From the NCBI GenBank assembly GCA_949752735.1, contig OX457037.1:35711871-35775870 (forward strand): a DNA stretch of 64,000 bases, given 5' to 3'. Shown one piece after another: positions 20,858 to 33,989 of this stretch. The notes beneath the pieces were generated by a model. It did not search any database, had not been told where the DNA came from, and saw only the letters and a program-made list of their open reading frames with translations. The translations under genes and the position numbers were made by a program. How positions within the stretch are numbered: position 1 is the first letter of the stretch; each line of letters starts with the position of its first letter. This DNA comes from Lumbricus terrestris. Taxonomy: Eukaryota; Annelida; Clitellata; Crassiclitellata; Lumbricidae.

Positions 20858-21260
20858 TTGATAGTGAAACATGCACTGATCACTCACGTGCAGCTGTGGT
20901 TAAAGAAAGCAGTCGAACACAAAAGATGGCGGCATGCAGTCAACAGCGATGACAACAGCGCACTCCGCAGCCACAAAAATGCAAGATTCGCAACATGTGA
21001 ACATAGCAGGACGAGCAAACATTGGTCACGCCTGGATAAATCCGATCCCCCTTACGACAATTCTCAGCCAGAAGACGAAATCATGCTGCCTGCTGCTTGG
21101 TACGTGGACCGTCATGGTCAGTCAGCCATGGTTGAAGACACAGGTAAAACCTACGCAGGCGACGGCAGACTTTCTGATTCAGTGACTGTGGCAGTCTCAA
21201 TGCATCTTTGTTCGCCGTGGGCATCCGGCGAAACAGCGCTGACTGCAGCTGGCAAATAAA
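20858..21260. other. GC-richer CpG-containing island with overlapping open frames
   Basis: This segment is visibly richer in G+C and CpG than its surroundings and starts 90 bp past the minisatellite. Two plus-strand frames are open (133 codons from a TTG at 20858, and 83 codons from an ATG at 20934), and a minus frame is open over 21081-21281. None resembles a family I know. It could be a 5' exon or promoter of the minus-strand filamin gene, or a lone exon. Splice-like sites exist on both strands, but I cannot choose. Confidence 0.3.
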
Positions 21261-21409
21261 ATATGCGAATAAATTATGCAAATAAAATTGTTATGCATTC
21301 ATAGACGCTGCTAGCCTACGGTATAATAATATAGCCTGTAACTGCACACAAACCAAAGCCTTAATATCACATGAAATATTTTGTTCGCAATGACATTTAA
21401 CATCAAAAT

Positions 21410-21475
21410 ATAGGTCAATGCCGCAAGCGCTTCTGAGTAGGTTTCCTGTAGAGGCGCTATATAAATTCTTGGAAT
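21410..21475 (+). mobile_element. LINE 3' tail remnant
   Basis: The hairpin tail alone (aagcgcttctgagtagg ... gaggcgctatataaat) without coding sequence. Confidence 0.6.
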
Positions 21476-21764
21476 TAATACATGGACTTCAAATATGTAA
21501 TATCATGTGCAGACAGAAGCCCAATATTAGCATGAAATTATTCATCAAAACATAACATCAATTATGTATGCACGTAAAGTCGTAAACGTTTGTTATGGGC
21601 CTAGACATATAATTATACACTCTGCATCAGGATAGCTCTGAAAAAATCCTGACAACAATAATAATACTAATCCCTCACCACCAGCCCACCCCCTACCTTT
21701 AGTCACTGCTTACTCCTTACATTCCTTCTCATTCCCTGCGATCATCAAGTATGGGTCTTTTAAC

Positions 21765-21930
21765 TGAGCCTCGATGCAGAACAGTTGTGGGCCCGCATGC
21801 ATTCCAAGCCTCTGCTCCCAGGGAATATAATCAACTTCCACACTCTCTTTGTAGCTCAAACTCACTTCCTTCCTTCAAAAAAATGGCTCAAAACTCACTA
21901 AATATGTCTCCTTGACTTTTAAATGTGTTT
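21765..21930 (+). mobile_element. LINE RT C-terminal fragment
   Basis: The plus strand encodes RTVVGPHAFQASAPREYNQL, then PHSLCSSNSLPSFKKMAQ. This is the 'VGP..WN.LP..LR....SFK' block of a LINE RT end with substitutions. A stop follows shortly after. Confidence 0.55.
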
Positions 21931-23113
21931 GACTATCTAACTGCATCTTCCTCTGGTGTCTGTCTGACCATCCACACCTCAGATTCGCATTTCGGTGTGA
22001 CCTTGCACACGTAAGAAACTTATGAAATAATAGCAATAATAAAATTTAATTAAATAAACTTTTCAATCTAATCCAAACTATTCATGTGAAATAATTTATG
22101 CATTGCATAGTAGTAGTAATAGTAGCAGAGTAGTAATAGTAAGGGCCTAGCAGTAGTAATGGTGCTAGTGGTGGTAGTGTGATGGTGGTGGCAGTAGTAA
22201 TCAAGGCTGTACTGGTAAATTTTGAGGTGAGTACACACTGACCGGGAGAAAAACCGACTTTTTTGGTCCAAAATTTCTGATGAGCTTTCTAAAAAAAATT
22301 TTAGTCGTCCGGCCCAAATCTTCAAAAAAATGTCAGAAATTTTCTGTCGGAAAAAACTGATGACTTTTTTGTCAATCGCTCTGAATTTGAGGGAAAATAC
22401 ACCTAAATACTCTTTGCCTTTTTCATGCGTATACCCACATGCTCTTTGTGAAGTGAGTATATGCTGTATACCCTCGTATACCCTTGATTACAGCCATGGT
22501 AGTAATTGCACTTAACAGGGGCAGAAATGGTAGTGATATAGTGGGGGTAGTACTAGTAGCGTCGGAATTAGTGGCAGTAGCAATGGAAGCACTATTAGTA
22601 GCAATAATAATGCTATCAAAAATAATGCCAATAATAGCAGCACATGGCAATGGTGATGATGAATAATAATAATATAATTTTCTTTATTGGAAAAGACCAC
22701 AACCGGTTACAGTGTACATTTATGCAATTTAAACAACATGTGAACACAATTACTTCAAGGTTTATTTACAACACAATAACCTTGTTAAGCTTGCTCATCT
22801 TTGCCCTAACACTTCTAGGCCTTCTTGTCCATGCATCTTAGATATTTGCCGAGAATTTATCAGTGCAATACACATGCCCTTACCAAACGAATAGGCCTAA
22901 CTAACCTAGAAGAAATACAATATAAATCAGTCAAAAGACTCTATGCAATTTTAACGAACAGAACACATTTCCTATACAGCAGGTATAAATGTGTGTTGGC
23001 ATTCTCACGACAGAAGTGGCTTTAGCTACTTCGTGCAGAGCGTCATATCAGAGGGCAGTCCATGTGCTCTATAAGCATTCAGTGCATAGAGCGATCTAGT
23101 TTCTACTTTTGGT

Positions 23114-23280
23114 CAGTGGCGTAGGCAAGGGGGGGGTTTCGGGGGTTAAAACCCCCCCCATTGGCTCCGAAAAAAAGATTTTTTAAGGTTATTTTTCCAT
23201 TTAAGTAAGAAAAAATAGCAAAAAACAGGGTTTCCGGCCATAAACCCCCCCCCATGAAAAATTCCTGGCTACGCCACTGC
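23114..23280. mobile_element. hAT MITE family 1 (167 bp)
   Basis: The terminal inverted repeats are CAGTGGCGTAG at the left and CTACGCCACTG at the right. A perfect 8-bp target duplication, CTTTTGGT, stands at 23106-23113 and 23281-23288. The interior has G/C runs near both ends and an A-rich centre. It is non-coding and short, the typical MITE layout for the hAT superfamily. Confidence 0.9.
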
Positions 23281-23722
23281 TTTTGGTTACATTGTAGATT
23301 GAATCACGTACCATCCAACAAAACAAGAAATACAAACAACCGACAGTATACACATGGAGCAGAATTTGAACTAATTATTAATCACACTGTATCTTTATCT
23401 GGACTTTCAAGTTATATTTCCTCTTAAATTTAATTACTAAACCGCGTATTTATCGGATTTCCATCATAGTGGGCGTGATTATTTTTTATATAGCGCTTTA
23501 ATTTTATTTGGTCTTTTATTATGTGGATTCATGCCACTGAGAAATTTTGACACTCTTAGTTTAAATTTCATTTACATTAATTCTAGGAAATAGGAAACTT
23601 AATTAAAATTGAATGCATCAGTTGAAGTCCATCGTTTGATTCAAAATCGCGTGACGGGAAATTAGACTTTAAAACGAAGACAGAACAGTTTAAAGTGCCC
23701 CTCTTCACTGATAAGTCTGCAG

Positions 23723-23869
23723 CAGTGCCTAAAGTGTGGAAAAATAAGTGCCTGGACGCCCCTTACCTCTCAAGTCTGTGCTCGCCAATAAGGGGCTGGA
23801 CGGTGTTCGGATTTTAAAAACAAGTGCATGGACGCCGTACATGACCTTCCAGGCACACTTTAGGCCCTG
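23723..23869. mobile_element. hAT-like MITE family 3, copy 1 (147 bp)
   Basis: It begins CAGTGCCTAAAGTGTGG and ends CACACTTTAGGCCCTG. A perfect 8-bp target duplication, GTCTGCAG, is at 23715-23722 and 23870-23877. The interior carries GGACGCC motifs in both orientations. A sister copy is at 24800-24974. Confidence 0.85.
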
Positions 23870-23999
23870 GTCTGCAGTGAAACCGAAACTTTGTTTCTAG
23901 AGTCCTTTTCAAACACATTATTAAAGCATAGTCTAACTATTGATTCAATTTAATTCCAATAACTGATTGCTTCCTATAATATTAATTTTTTTATTTCAG

Positions 24000-24078
24000 T
24001 GTAATTTTTGTCTATCTCAATGTACCAGGTTGCGGTTTGCCAACCTGTTTTTGCTTATTAAACGAATATACATACATA
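24000..24078 (+). mobile_element. Short repeat end with 'TTAAACGAATATA' tail
   Basis: 'ggttgcggtttgccaacctg ... ttattaaacgaatatacatac' resembles 17225-17285 (gctgcggtctgtcaac ... aataaacgaagtatata). It is probably another retroelement 3' end family. Confidence 0.4.
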
Positions 24079-24169
24079 GTGAAAGAATTAGGTCGAGTTT
24101 AAATTGAAAATTTCAGCTGCGTCAAATTTCGCAGTAGCCTGTCATTCGCCAGAGGGACGAAAACAGTTG

Positions 24170-24546
24170 TAGGCTTATTCGGCAGATGGCGACGATCGAC
24201 GTTGTTTCGGTTGGTTTTGCTCGTGCGCCGCGCGGCCAATGCGCGCTACTTAGAAATCACTGGACACGATGGCGAGCGTGAAGTGATGAGATTACGTCAA
24301 AAGCTGTCGATAATTTCTGCTTCTTTCACGTCGAACTAGAAACGAAGAACTTTGCGAGAGTGTCCGCTTCATCAAAGCAGACGAAATATGATTTTCATTT
24401 GCGCCGCTTTGGGTTCCTCGGGATGACCGCTGTTGCAATAAATATTTGACGGATTGCACCGTTCAGTTTTCGTCTAGGAAGCCCTCCGTCTTTTACGCCC
24501 CCGTGGCGGTTCGTTTATTATCGCTGCTCTCTCACCCTCGTTCGTC
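24170..24546 (+). promoter_or_regulatory. Likely CpG-rich promoter and 5' UTR of the membrane-protein gene
   Basis: The 380 bp before the start codon at 24547 are far richer in CpG than the flanks. They contain a CCAAT box in a GC-rich setting near 24236-24240 and TTACGTCA, a CREB/ATF-like site, near 24293-24300. No TATA box is evident. The region could also serve the divergent filamin gene, but no minus-strand first exon was found next to it. Confidence 0.5.
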
Positions 24547-24750
24547 ATGCAGTCTGTGTCCAGTGAAAGTGCTAGGTGGAACGGTCTTGCGACGCTTGTT
24601 GTCGCGATCGCACTGATTCCTGGAAGAACTTGGAGTTATGAGGAGGCGGTGGAGGGTGTCTGCGAGTCCGTCCATGTCAGCACGGAAACTATTCATGTCA
24701 GCACGTCGGCTGGAAAGCTGCTGGAAATTCACGTTCGCTTGAATACTCAG
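24547..24750 (+). CDS. Exon 1 of an unrecognised type I membrane protein (signal peptide)
   Basis: The ATG at 24547 has a G at -3 and follows a CpG-rich leader. The 68 codons end at a strong donor, CAG|GTACGT, in phase 0. Residues about 13-30 form a hydrophobic signal-peptide core (GLATLVVAIALIPG), with a plausible cleavage after RTWS. The mature chain starts YEEAVEGVCESVHV and alternates hydrophobic residues in a beta-strand-like way. The one cysteine of the visible ectodomain is here. I do not recognise the family. The assignment to one gene with the exons at 40938, 41667 and 56127 rests on matching phases and on the order signal peptide, ectodomain, membrane helix, tail. Confidence 0.7.
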
Positions 24751-24799
24751 GTACGTTTGGACCAACTCCTAGACTGAACTAATAACTAATGCATTTCAA

Positions 24800-24974
24800 C
24801 AGGGCTTAAGGTGTGGCTGGACGGTCATGGACGGCGTCCATGCACTTCTTTTAAAATCTGAACGCCGTCCTGCCACTTATTGGCCAGCACAGCTTAGAAA
24901 GGTAAGGGGCGTCCAGGCACTTCTTTTGGAAAGGTAAGGACGTCCAGGTCCTTTTTCCCACACATTATGCACTG
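24800..24974. mobile_element. hAT-like MITE family 3, copy 2 (175 bp)
   Basis: It begins CAGGGCTTAAGGTGTGG and ends CACACATTATGCACTG. The flanking octamers CATTTCAA (24792-24799) and CGTTTCAA (24975-24982) differ at one base. The GGACGCC/GGCGTCC motifs match the copy at 23723. It lies 50 bp into intron 1. Confidence 0.75.
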
Positions 24975-26059
24975 CGTTTCAACCGTAAATGTAGAGAAAC
25001 TAGAAACTGGCTTAAAAGCTCATTAATCCTAGAGAGCCCATTTGACTATTTTGTGGGAAACTCAATTCTCAAGTTTAACACCAATTTCAAGATATAGGCA
25101 ATTCAGTGTTATTAGCCGCCTTACACTGCACTGCAGTCTGCAGCAATGCATTTCTATCTATTCACGGCTTAGGCTACATCTTTATTAGCCAACAGTGGAT
25201 TATGCATATACATGTAGACCTACTTACACAGAGACTAAACTCTGGAAGCACTTTGTGAGGATTATCTGTTATCTGTTTACCTAGCGATGTGTTACAAACC
25301 AGTTTAGTGCAACTATGAGTCTACAACTTGGAGTGCCCCGGGTCTATATTTGAAAAGGATCGAGAGGTTCCATCTGAGTAGGCCTATAATTAATCTGTTG
25401 TGCCTGTGTGAAAATTGTGGAAAAATAACGGGGTGGGGGTTTGGACGATGTTCCACTTGGAATTGTGGGTGTGGAAAACAGTCTTTACTATTGGGCTCTA
25501 AGAAAGACTGGGGGGTTCTCACCCTGTGTTCCACCCCATTAATTTAAGTTATGCAGCAGATGTAAACAAATGTGTGTCTCCTATACGTCTGTTTACCAAA
25601 ACATCAATAATATTGTAGGCTACCCAAAATTACAGTTTCCAATTCACGAATAATGCTGTTTACTGAGATCATGTCACCCTCCATTGAATGCTCATCCAGT
25701 GCCTATAATGGGAGAATGGCATCAATATACTTGTGAATTTGAAGAGTATGAGGTGCTGTGCCTTGTGCTATTGAAATTAGAAATAGCGTTTTATTTCTAA
25801 ATTCTGGTTCAGTTAAAAGATCTCGCACGGTGGTCGGTGCACTATGGTGAGAGATGTAGATTTTCAAATGAAAATGCGGCATGGATGATTAGTGGAGTGT
25901 GTCCCAACACGGTATGGTGCACAAGTTGAGACAATTCAGTTTTCTCGCAGATTTGCCAGATAGTGGTTGAAAGTTTAAATTAAGGAAGAAGTAGCAAATA
26001 ATTTTTTTATATATATGTAATGTCGTCAGCAAAGATGATTTGGTGGAAATACTGTGAAT

Positions 26060-26140
26060 CATCTTGAGGTGGATTCGAACATACAACCCTCCTGCTGCAA
26101 GGCAACGAACATATCCACTCAACCACCGTGCCCCACAATC
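26060..26140 (-). mobile_element. tRNA-derived SINE head
   Basis: On the minus strand, an A box TGGTTGAGTGG (26115-26125) and a B box TGTTCGAATCC (26071-26081) stand at tRNA-like spacing, followed by ACCTCAAG as in the SINEs at 34913 and 63459. It is not a functional tRNA: the arms do not fold into a clean acceptor stem. It is a pol III SINE head in opposite orientation to the host gene. Confidence 0.65.
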
Positions 26141-26379
26141 AGACAATCAGATTGTATGCCACATTCTTAACTCAACACTCTCACAGCTGGTTGTATTAGG
26201 CAATATATGCAGGACCAAATTTAGTTTAGGAAATCGCACAATAATAAAACCAGTGAAAATGCCAACTTTTCATTTCATCAACTGTTGGCAACAAAGCATT
26301 GTCATCGCCAGTATGGATGGCTGGATTTCATTTGACACGCTGTCTATTTTACTCTGCCATATGACCTGATAAAAATTCT

Positions 26380-26500
26380 TGTGAAATTTTGATATCTTCG
26401 TTACATTGAATTTCTTCGAAATGCCGAATAACTCCCATGACCTTGCTGCGATGATCTGCGGAAATTGTATAGCTGGCACTGCCGCCATTGCAATAACAAA
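26380..26500. repeat. Interspersed repeat paired with 39905-40050
   Basis: It shares 'aatttcttcgaa.tgcc.aataactcccatgacc' and the following 'attg.atggctggc' block with 39945-40022. Both copies are in the same orientation. Similar sequence has an open minus-strand frame, but no family was recognised. Confidence 0.5.
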
Positions 26501-26878
26501 AAAGTTTGTTGCGAGGAAGCCCAGTATTGCATTTTTCAGCACAGGTCTGCATAATGAATAGAGTAGTCATCTGACTTCTAAAGTCTTTGTGCCCAAGAAG
26601 AATTGCAGGGTTTACTATTGCAGTTCTTCTCACTGGCCGGCCACCTAGACATTCCCAGCATGCGGGGCGTGGGGTGGGGGGGGGGGGGGCAAGGGAAATG
26701 AGCCGAAACAACTCTCTGTAGCCACGAGCCACACCAGCTCATAAGCTATTCAATGTGTGGACTTGAATGATTGCCCATCCCAAGATTGTAAGCTGGATTT
26801 GGAGTTTTTGTGTCCAGTGTGATACTCCGCTTGCCAGTTCACTGATATTGTTCATCAATAACACCGAGCACTAGAGCT

Positions 26879-26883
26879 TATAT

Positions 26884-26925
<42 letters not shown>

Positions 26926-26956
26926 CACAGATATATATATATATATATTATATATA
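26879..26956. repeat. TA dinucleotide microsatellite
   Basis: A TA run of about 75 bp with one internal interruption (ACACAG), ending about 185 bp before the TTCC array. Confidence 0.9.
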
Positions 26957-27141
26957 AAACTGTGGTTGTTCATGCATGTAATGCCTTCCTTCATTGCTTC
27001 CTTCCATATTTCCTTGCTGCTTGCTTGCCTCATTCATTTCTGTCATTCTTCCTTCTCTCCTTCCTTGCTTATTTCCATGTTTTCTTCTGTACTTAATTTT
27101 TCCTTATTGTCTCTTTGCCTATCTCTTTTATACTCATGCTC

Positions 27142-27800
27142 TCTTCCTTCCTTCCTTCCTTCCTTCCTTCCTTCCTTCCTTCCTTCCTTCCTTCCTTCCT
27201 TCCTTCCTTCCTTCCTTCCTTCCTTCCTTCCTTCCTTCCTTCCTTCCTTCCTTCCTTCCTTCCTTCCTTCCTTCCTTCCTTCCTTCCTTCCTTCCTTCCT
27301 TCCTTCCTTCCTTCCTTCCTTCCTTCCTTCCTTCCTTCCTTCCTTCCTTCCTTCCTTCCTTCCTTCCTTCCTTCCTTCCTTCCTTCCTTCCTTCCTTCCT
27401 TCCTTCCTTCCTTCCTTCCTTCCTTCCTTCCTTCCTTCCTTCCTTCCTTCCTTCCTTCCTTCCTTCCTTCCTTCCTTCCTTCCTTCCTTCCTTCCTTCCT
27501 TCCTTCCTTCCTTCCTTCCTTCCTTTTTCTTCCTTCCTTCCTTCCTTCCTTCCTTCCTTCCTTCCTTCCTTCCTTCCTTCCTTCCTTCCTTCCTTCCTTC
27601 CTTCCTTCCTTCCTTCCTTCCTTCCTTCCTTCCTTCCTTCCTTCCTTCCTTCCTTCCTTCCTTCCTTCCTTCCTTCCTTCCTTCCTTCCTTCCTTCCTTC
27701 CTTCCTTCCTTCCTTCCTTCCTTCCTTCCTTCCTTCCTTCCTTCCTTCCTTCCTTCCTTCCTTCCTTCCTTCCTTCCTTCCTTCCTTCCTTCCTTCCTTC
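27142..27800. repeat. TTCC tetranucleotide array (about 660 bp)
   Basis: Roughly 160 CTTC/TTCC units with one visible interruption (TCCTTTTTCTTCC near 27523-27533). One strand is all pyrimidine, the kind of sequence able to form triplex (H-DNA). The flanks (26980-27140 and 27800-27950) are also pyrimidine-rich and look like decayed array. Open frames across it are a by-product of the repeat. Confidence 0.97.
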
Positions 27801-27999
27801 AATTGCAATGTTTCTCAGTTTCTTCCGACATTCTTTCCTTCATTACCCATCCTGCTTGTTTTTCCTTCCTTCCATTTGTTGTTTCCTTTATTTTTCTGTT
27901 GTTTTTTATGTCACATTTCCTTCTGTCCAGCTTCCATGTTATTTCCGTGAGTTTCCTTTGACACTGGGACTGTCTCATATGTGTTAGTGTTTTAGAAGT

Positions 28000-28350
28000 T
28001 ATGGCACCAGCGACGACTCAAATCCCCGCGATCGTGCCCAAAATGGCCAACTCGAGACGACCAGATCACTGATTGCAGATCTGCTTTTATCCAATAAATG
28101 CTTTGCGTGTAGATGTTTTTCTCTGAACCACCACCACCCGTCTCCCATCCTCTGTCTCTCTTTCAATCTCCTCCGTCCCTTTTTTATCAATCCAAGGCAG
28201 CTAATATCCAGCTGCTGCCGTCGGTGCTCAGTATATACTGGAATAAATTTGGAGCAGCGTACACTGCCATCTGTCCTTAAAACGATTCACTGAATCGGTT
28301 CGCATGGACATTTAACCACTGGGCTACCAAGAGGGCTGGGCTGGCTCCTC
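28000..28350. other. Possible decayed tRNA-SINE remnants
   Basis: The minus strand has an A-box-like TAGCCCAGTGG near 28318-28328 and a weak B-box-like GGGATTTGAGTC near 28016-28027. They are too far apart to be one element. Low support. Confidence 0.25.
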
Positions 28351-28352
28351 TA

Positions 28353-28886
28353 CAAGGCCGTAGCTAGGGCGTGTTTTATGTGTTTGAACACCCCCCCCCA
28401 ATGAGAAAATGTAAATATGAAATAATGCATTTACTAAGATAAGATAAGATACGAATATTCTTTAATATACCAATTGCTATCCGCATTTTGGTGTACAGAC
28501 ATGGTATAATAAACAAACGTACATCATTTCTATATGCAATCAATGTCAAAATGTTTTAAAATAGCACAAAATCCTAATTCCACAACACAATCCAATATAA
28601 TTTTTTTAAAATAAAAATGATGTTCTTTTAATGACCAACAATTTACGCTGCACTTTGGTTTATTTGGTAGGTCCTATGACATTTAAATAAATTTAAATAA
28701 TTTAAATAATACTAGGACGTTAAATGCAGAACTTGTGTAACATATCGGCACATTTGGCAGTCCAGAACCGCTACGAGAGCTCACGGCGCTTCTCCAAAGC
28801 CCTTAGTCAGATGATTCGGCTGCTTGTGGGCTTGCTCACGGTTGAGTAAGCACCCTCCCCCAAATAAAATCCTGGCTACGGCGTTG
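28353..28886. mobile_element. Possible long hAT MITE relative with internal insertion
   Basis: The ends CAAGGCCGTAGCTAGG and CCTGGCTACGGCGTTG are inverted repeats (14 of 16) related to family 1, with C/G runs just inside. The flanking octamers do not match well. The element contains the reverse repeat end at 28432-28515. Confidence 0.45.
28432..28515 (-). mobile_element. Repeat with 'GCTATCCGCATTTTGGTGTA' end, copy 2
   Basis: AAGATAAGATAAGAT tail, then attctttaatataccaattgctatccgcattttggtgtac. This is the reverse complement of the ends at 12280-12335 and 63340-63402. Confidence 0.6.
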
Positions 28887-28972
28887 CTTCCCCCCAGATT
28901 ATGTGTCTTACAAACTTGTTTCAGTCTATATGGACATTTAAGAGTCAAGGCACTTTGTCAGACATCTATTTG

Positions 28973-29138
28973 CAGTAGCGTAGCCAGGAATTTTTCATGG
29001 GGGGGGTTTTATGGCTGGAAACCCTGTTTTTTGCTATTTTTTCTTACTTAAATGGAAAAATAACCTTAAAAAAACCTTTTTCTCGGAGCCAATGGGGGGG
29101 TTTTGACCCCCGAAACCCCCTCCTTGCCTACGCCACTG
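28973..29138. mobile_element. hAT MITE family 1 (166 bp)
   Basis: It runs from CAGTAGCGTAGCCAGG to CCTACGCCACTG, inverted relative to the copy at 23114. An exact 8-bp duplication, TCTATTTG, is at 28965-28972 and 29139-29146. Size and interior are near-identical to the 23114 copy, so both are probably recent. Confidence 0.9.
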
Positions 29139-29670
29139 TCTATTTGGCTTCTTCGTGCTGGCAGAATAATTATCGTCACGTTACAGTTTTATTCGGTCCA
29201 CCTGGTTTGTGCCACTGCAGAGAATGATTTCCATAATTGCTTAGGATGCAGGGCACGGGTTACTCTGAGAAATCCTGCCGCAGGTTTCGGCCAGTCTCCC
29301 TGGAGCATTTGTGGACACGGGAACACTTCTGTAAATTGTGCACCGTGACAGTTATGGATGCTCAACGGCATTTGATATCGGCGGAGCCAGAAATAGCGTG
29401 CAACGGCTTTGGGAATTTTTATATATTTTTGGAACATCTGGGATTCGACTGGGAACACCATTAGATGTTTTAGCGTTCATAATTAATACTCACAGTTGAT
29501 TATGTCACTGTGTGAGGCTCCATTAAGGCAGCTATGCATGACTGAAAATGCTGTAGGAATTTTATGCTGCTACAGTTGCATTAATTAGTATTTGTATCGT
29601 TTCCTTGATTTTAAACATATTTAGCAGAAGTTCTGGTTATTTAAAATTGACAAGTGTGAGTGATAAAAAA

Positions 29671-31556
<1,886 letters not shown>

Positions 31557-31982
31557 ATAATAATATTAATAATTAATGTCTGTGGCCTTCCGCAGTTCTT
31601 TTGTCCAGCCAGATTTTGTCAAATAATAATATGCTCCTCATAATAATGAATAATAATGATAATTATAAGAATAATAATACTCCGCCATCTCCATTTGCTT
31701 TGATTAACCTGTAAGTGCATGGAGAGCTTGGAGTTCCTGTTCTGTCCCTTCTTTGGAACTGGCACGTCCTATTCCCCTCTTCGTCTCAGGTGCTTCCGCC
31801 TTTGAGATGGAAAGAGAAGAGAGATAAGTGTCCAGAGGCCCACAGCACCATGTGCTGAAGACTCCATTAATTAATCAGTAATATCCAGGTAAAAATGGTG
31901 TAGGTAGACACAAAGTGATTGTAAACACATCGTTGTTTAACCCTTCATCAGTGAGCATATTTACTAAAAGTGTTGCTGGGAA

Positions 31983-32235
31983 CAGTGGCGTGGACAAGGG
32001 GGTTTCGGGGGTTAAATTAACACCCCCATTGACTTAGGAAAAAGTTTTTTCAAAGGCTATTGATCCACTTAAACAAGAAAAAATAAAACAATTGTTTGTT
32101 TGTAGTTTTTCTTACTTTATTTCTTTGTTACTTTATTCCCTTTTTATTTGCTGTAATACTGCTGGGTTGGTGCTAGGAAGGGCACCCTGCCAGGCCATAA
32201 CCCCCACCCGTCATAAATCCCTGGCTACGCCATTT
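31983..32235. mobile_element. hAT MITE family 1, long form (253 bp)
   Basis: The left end is CAGTGGCGTGG and the right end CTGGCTACGCCATT. The middle has the 'ttgggttggtgc...gggcaccctgccagg' block of the long form. The flanking octamers gctgggaa and tcttggaa match at 6 of 8 bases, so this is an older copy. Confidence 0.75.
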
Positions 32236-32669
32236 TCTTGGAAACCAATGTCTCATGAGGTGTTGCAAATGCCATAATTATATTGACATTTGAGAATGAA
32301 TGTCAAACAACCAAGTAAATGTGTAAACAAAAGCTTTGTCGATTTAATCTTTTGAGTAATTGGTGAAACATGAAAGTCACACTTTATGTGACAGTTGAAG
32401 ACATGTTGTATCAACATTTTAGTACAGTTTCATTTGCTATTTAAAAATAATAATTTACCAGCTTTTAGAATGAATGTCTTTGTCAATATTTAGTGTAGTG
32501 TTGTGTTGGTGTTATTTCTGTCATCCTATTGCAGTGGTGATCTTAGCCCAGTACTGTTGCCCCATGTCTTTATGCTTCATCACTAATTGCGATTTTGATG
32601 CCTTTTGTTCTAAATTACAAAATGTGTCGGTACATGGTGGATGTTCACTGTGCTCTGAATAATCTTTAG

Positions 32670-32735
32670 ATGAAATGAGAATATTTTTAACTGACAAATT
32701 GCTATCCGCATTTTGGTGTACAACTGTAGGCCCTA
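32670..32735 (-). mobile_element. Repeat with 'GCTATCCGCATTTTGGTGTA' end, copy 3
   Basis: The same end block as 28432-28515, with a degraded tail. Confidence 0.5.
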
Positions 32736-32864
32736 CATACCAAACGTACTTCATCTATAGAGCCAATCAAAAGTTTAATGTTTTAAAATTACACACAAAA
32801 TCCTAAATCCAATGTAAGTATGTTCTTATGATGACCAACCGTTTATGCTGCACATTAGTTTACG

Positions 32865-33155
32865 TGAGATGACATAAATTTAAATAAGATAGAGTAATGA
32901 CACCTTAAAACCTATATTTGTCATTGCATCAAAACTATTCCACATAATAGGAACTCTGCTGGTTCCTTGAAGTGTACTATAAACCTCTCCTCAATTACTT
33001 GTCCTTGCTTCTTTGTAACAGATTGACATAAATTTAAATAAGATAGAGTAATGACACCTTAAACCCTATATTTGTCATCGCCTCAAAACTATTCCACATA
33101 ATAGGAACTTCTGCTGGTCCCTTGAAGTGGTACTTGTCCTTGCTTCTTTGTCCTA
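32865..33155. repeat. Tandem duplication of about 150 bp
   Basis: The block starting 'gacataaatttaaataagatagag' at about 32872 recurs at about 33024 and stays more than 90 percent similar through 'cttgtccttgcttctttg'. One copy has an extra segment near 32977-32997. Confidence 0.8.
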
Positions 33156-33989
33156 TATTGTGCAGATCTGTTATGACCTGTTACACAGAGGGGGCCTGAA
33201 TTATCGTGAAGCTGTGTTTGTCTATGCAAGGCAATTGCTGTCCAGAAAATGGCATCAGCCGTGGTTTATATATCAGTCTAGTTACTCTGTCACATCAGTG
33301 GATTATTATTGGAGTTAGAACTCTCTGATGCATCAGTCACATGTGTGGAGAAAATGCATAGTGTCTGGTGGAAAAAGGCTAGGCTACGTCCGTGCGCGTT
33401 CTGGAGTTAGAATTTTGTGATGAATCAGTATAATACTTGTCACACATGTCAAATCAAATCAAATTTATTGAATCAATTCAGTGTATGCATACTACTGATC
33501 ACAATGCACTTTTAAGTTAGCAGATGCAAAGAAATAAGAAAACATATTAAGAATACATTTCAAATATGCAATAGATAGTAGAACAACAGAGAGTAAGTGA
33601 ATCGACTCATGAGGAGAAGAAGCTGACGCTTATCTAGTCATCCCCAACATTTTAAGACTAAGTAAGGTGGCAAAGATAAGAAACAAGAATCGACACCGTG
33701 GCTAGTGTTCAGTTATTAACTTATTTATAGAGAAAATACATAGTTTCTGGTCGGGAAAAAGGCTAGACTGCGTCTGTGGGCGTTCTGTAAAATAATGGTT
33801 TTCAGAAGCTTGCAGTGGAGTCGTATTATTCTCTGTCCCGTCTTGATCTTCGGCGGCTGGGGTTTGGCGTGGTTTTCCTGTGTTTTCTGGATGCCGGTCA
33901 CACAGAGAGTCCATCACGGCCATTAGCCTGGCAGTAATTTCTTTAGATGAAAGCGATTACCCGCCCGTCTCTGTTTTACCGCCGCCGTG

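Larger units (their letters stand above)
16485..24546. other. Region upstream of the filamin exons; first exons not found
   Basis: An 8-kb stretch between the last visible filamin exon and the divergent membrane-protein gene. The filamin 5' exons and promoter must lie here or beyond, but I could not identify them. Recognisable contents are LINE ends, MITEs and the 36-bp minisatellite listed separately. I see nothing in 16805-18060 except a TA run at 17265-17290, nothing in 18820-19340, and nothing in 21935-23100 except ATA/GTA-rich triplet runs. Confidence 0.5.

Noticed and set aside
26966..27987. Open frames of 224-331 codons rich in LPSF or KEGR
   Set aside because: They arise from the TTCC array. 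No codon bias or conserved domain lies outside the repeat.
28353..28886. Definite hAT element with target duplication
   Set aside because: The inverted ends are convincing, but the flanking octamers do not match, so it is reported only as possible.
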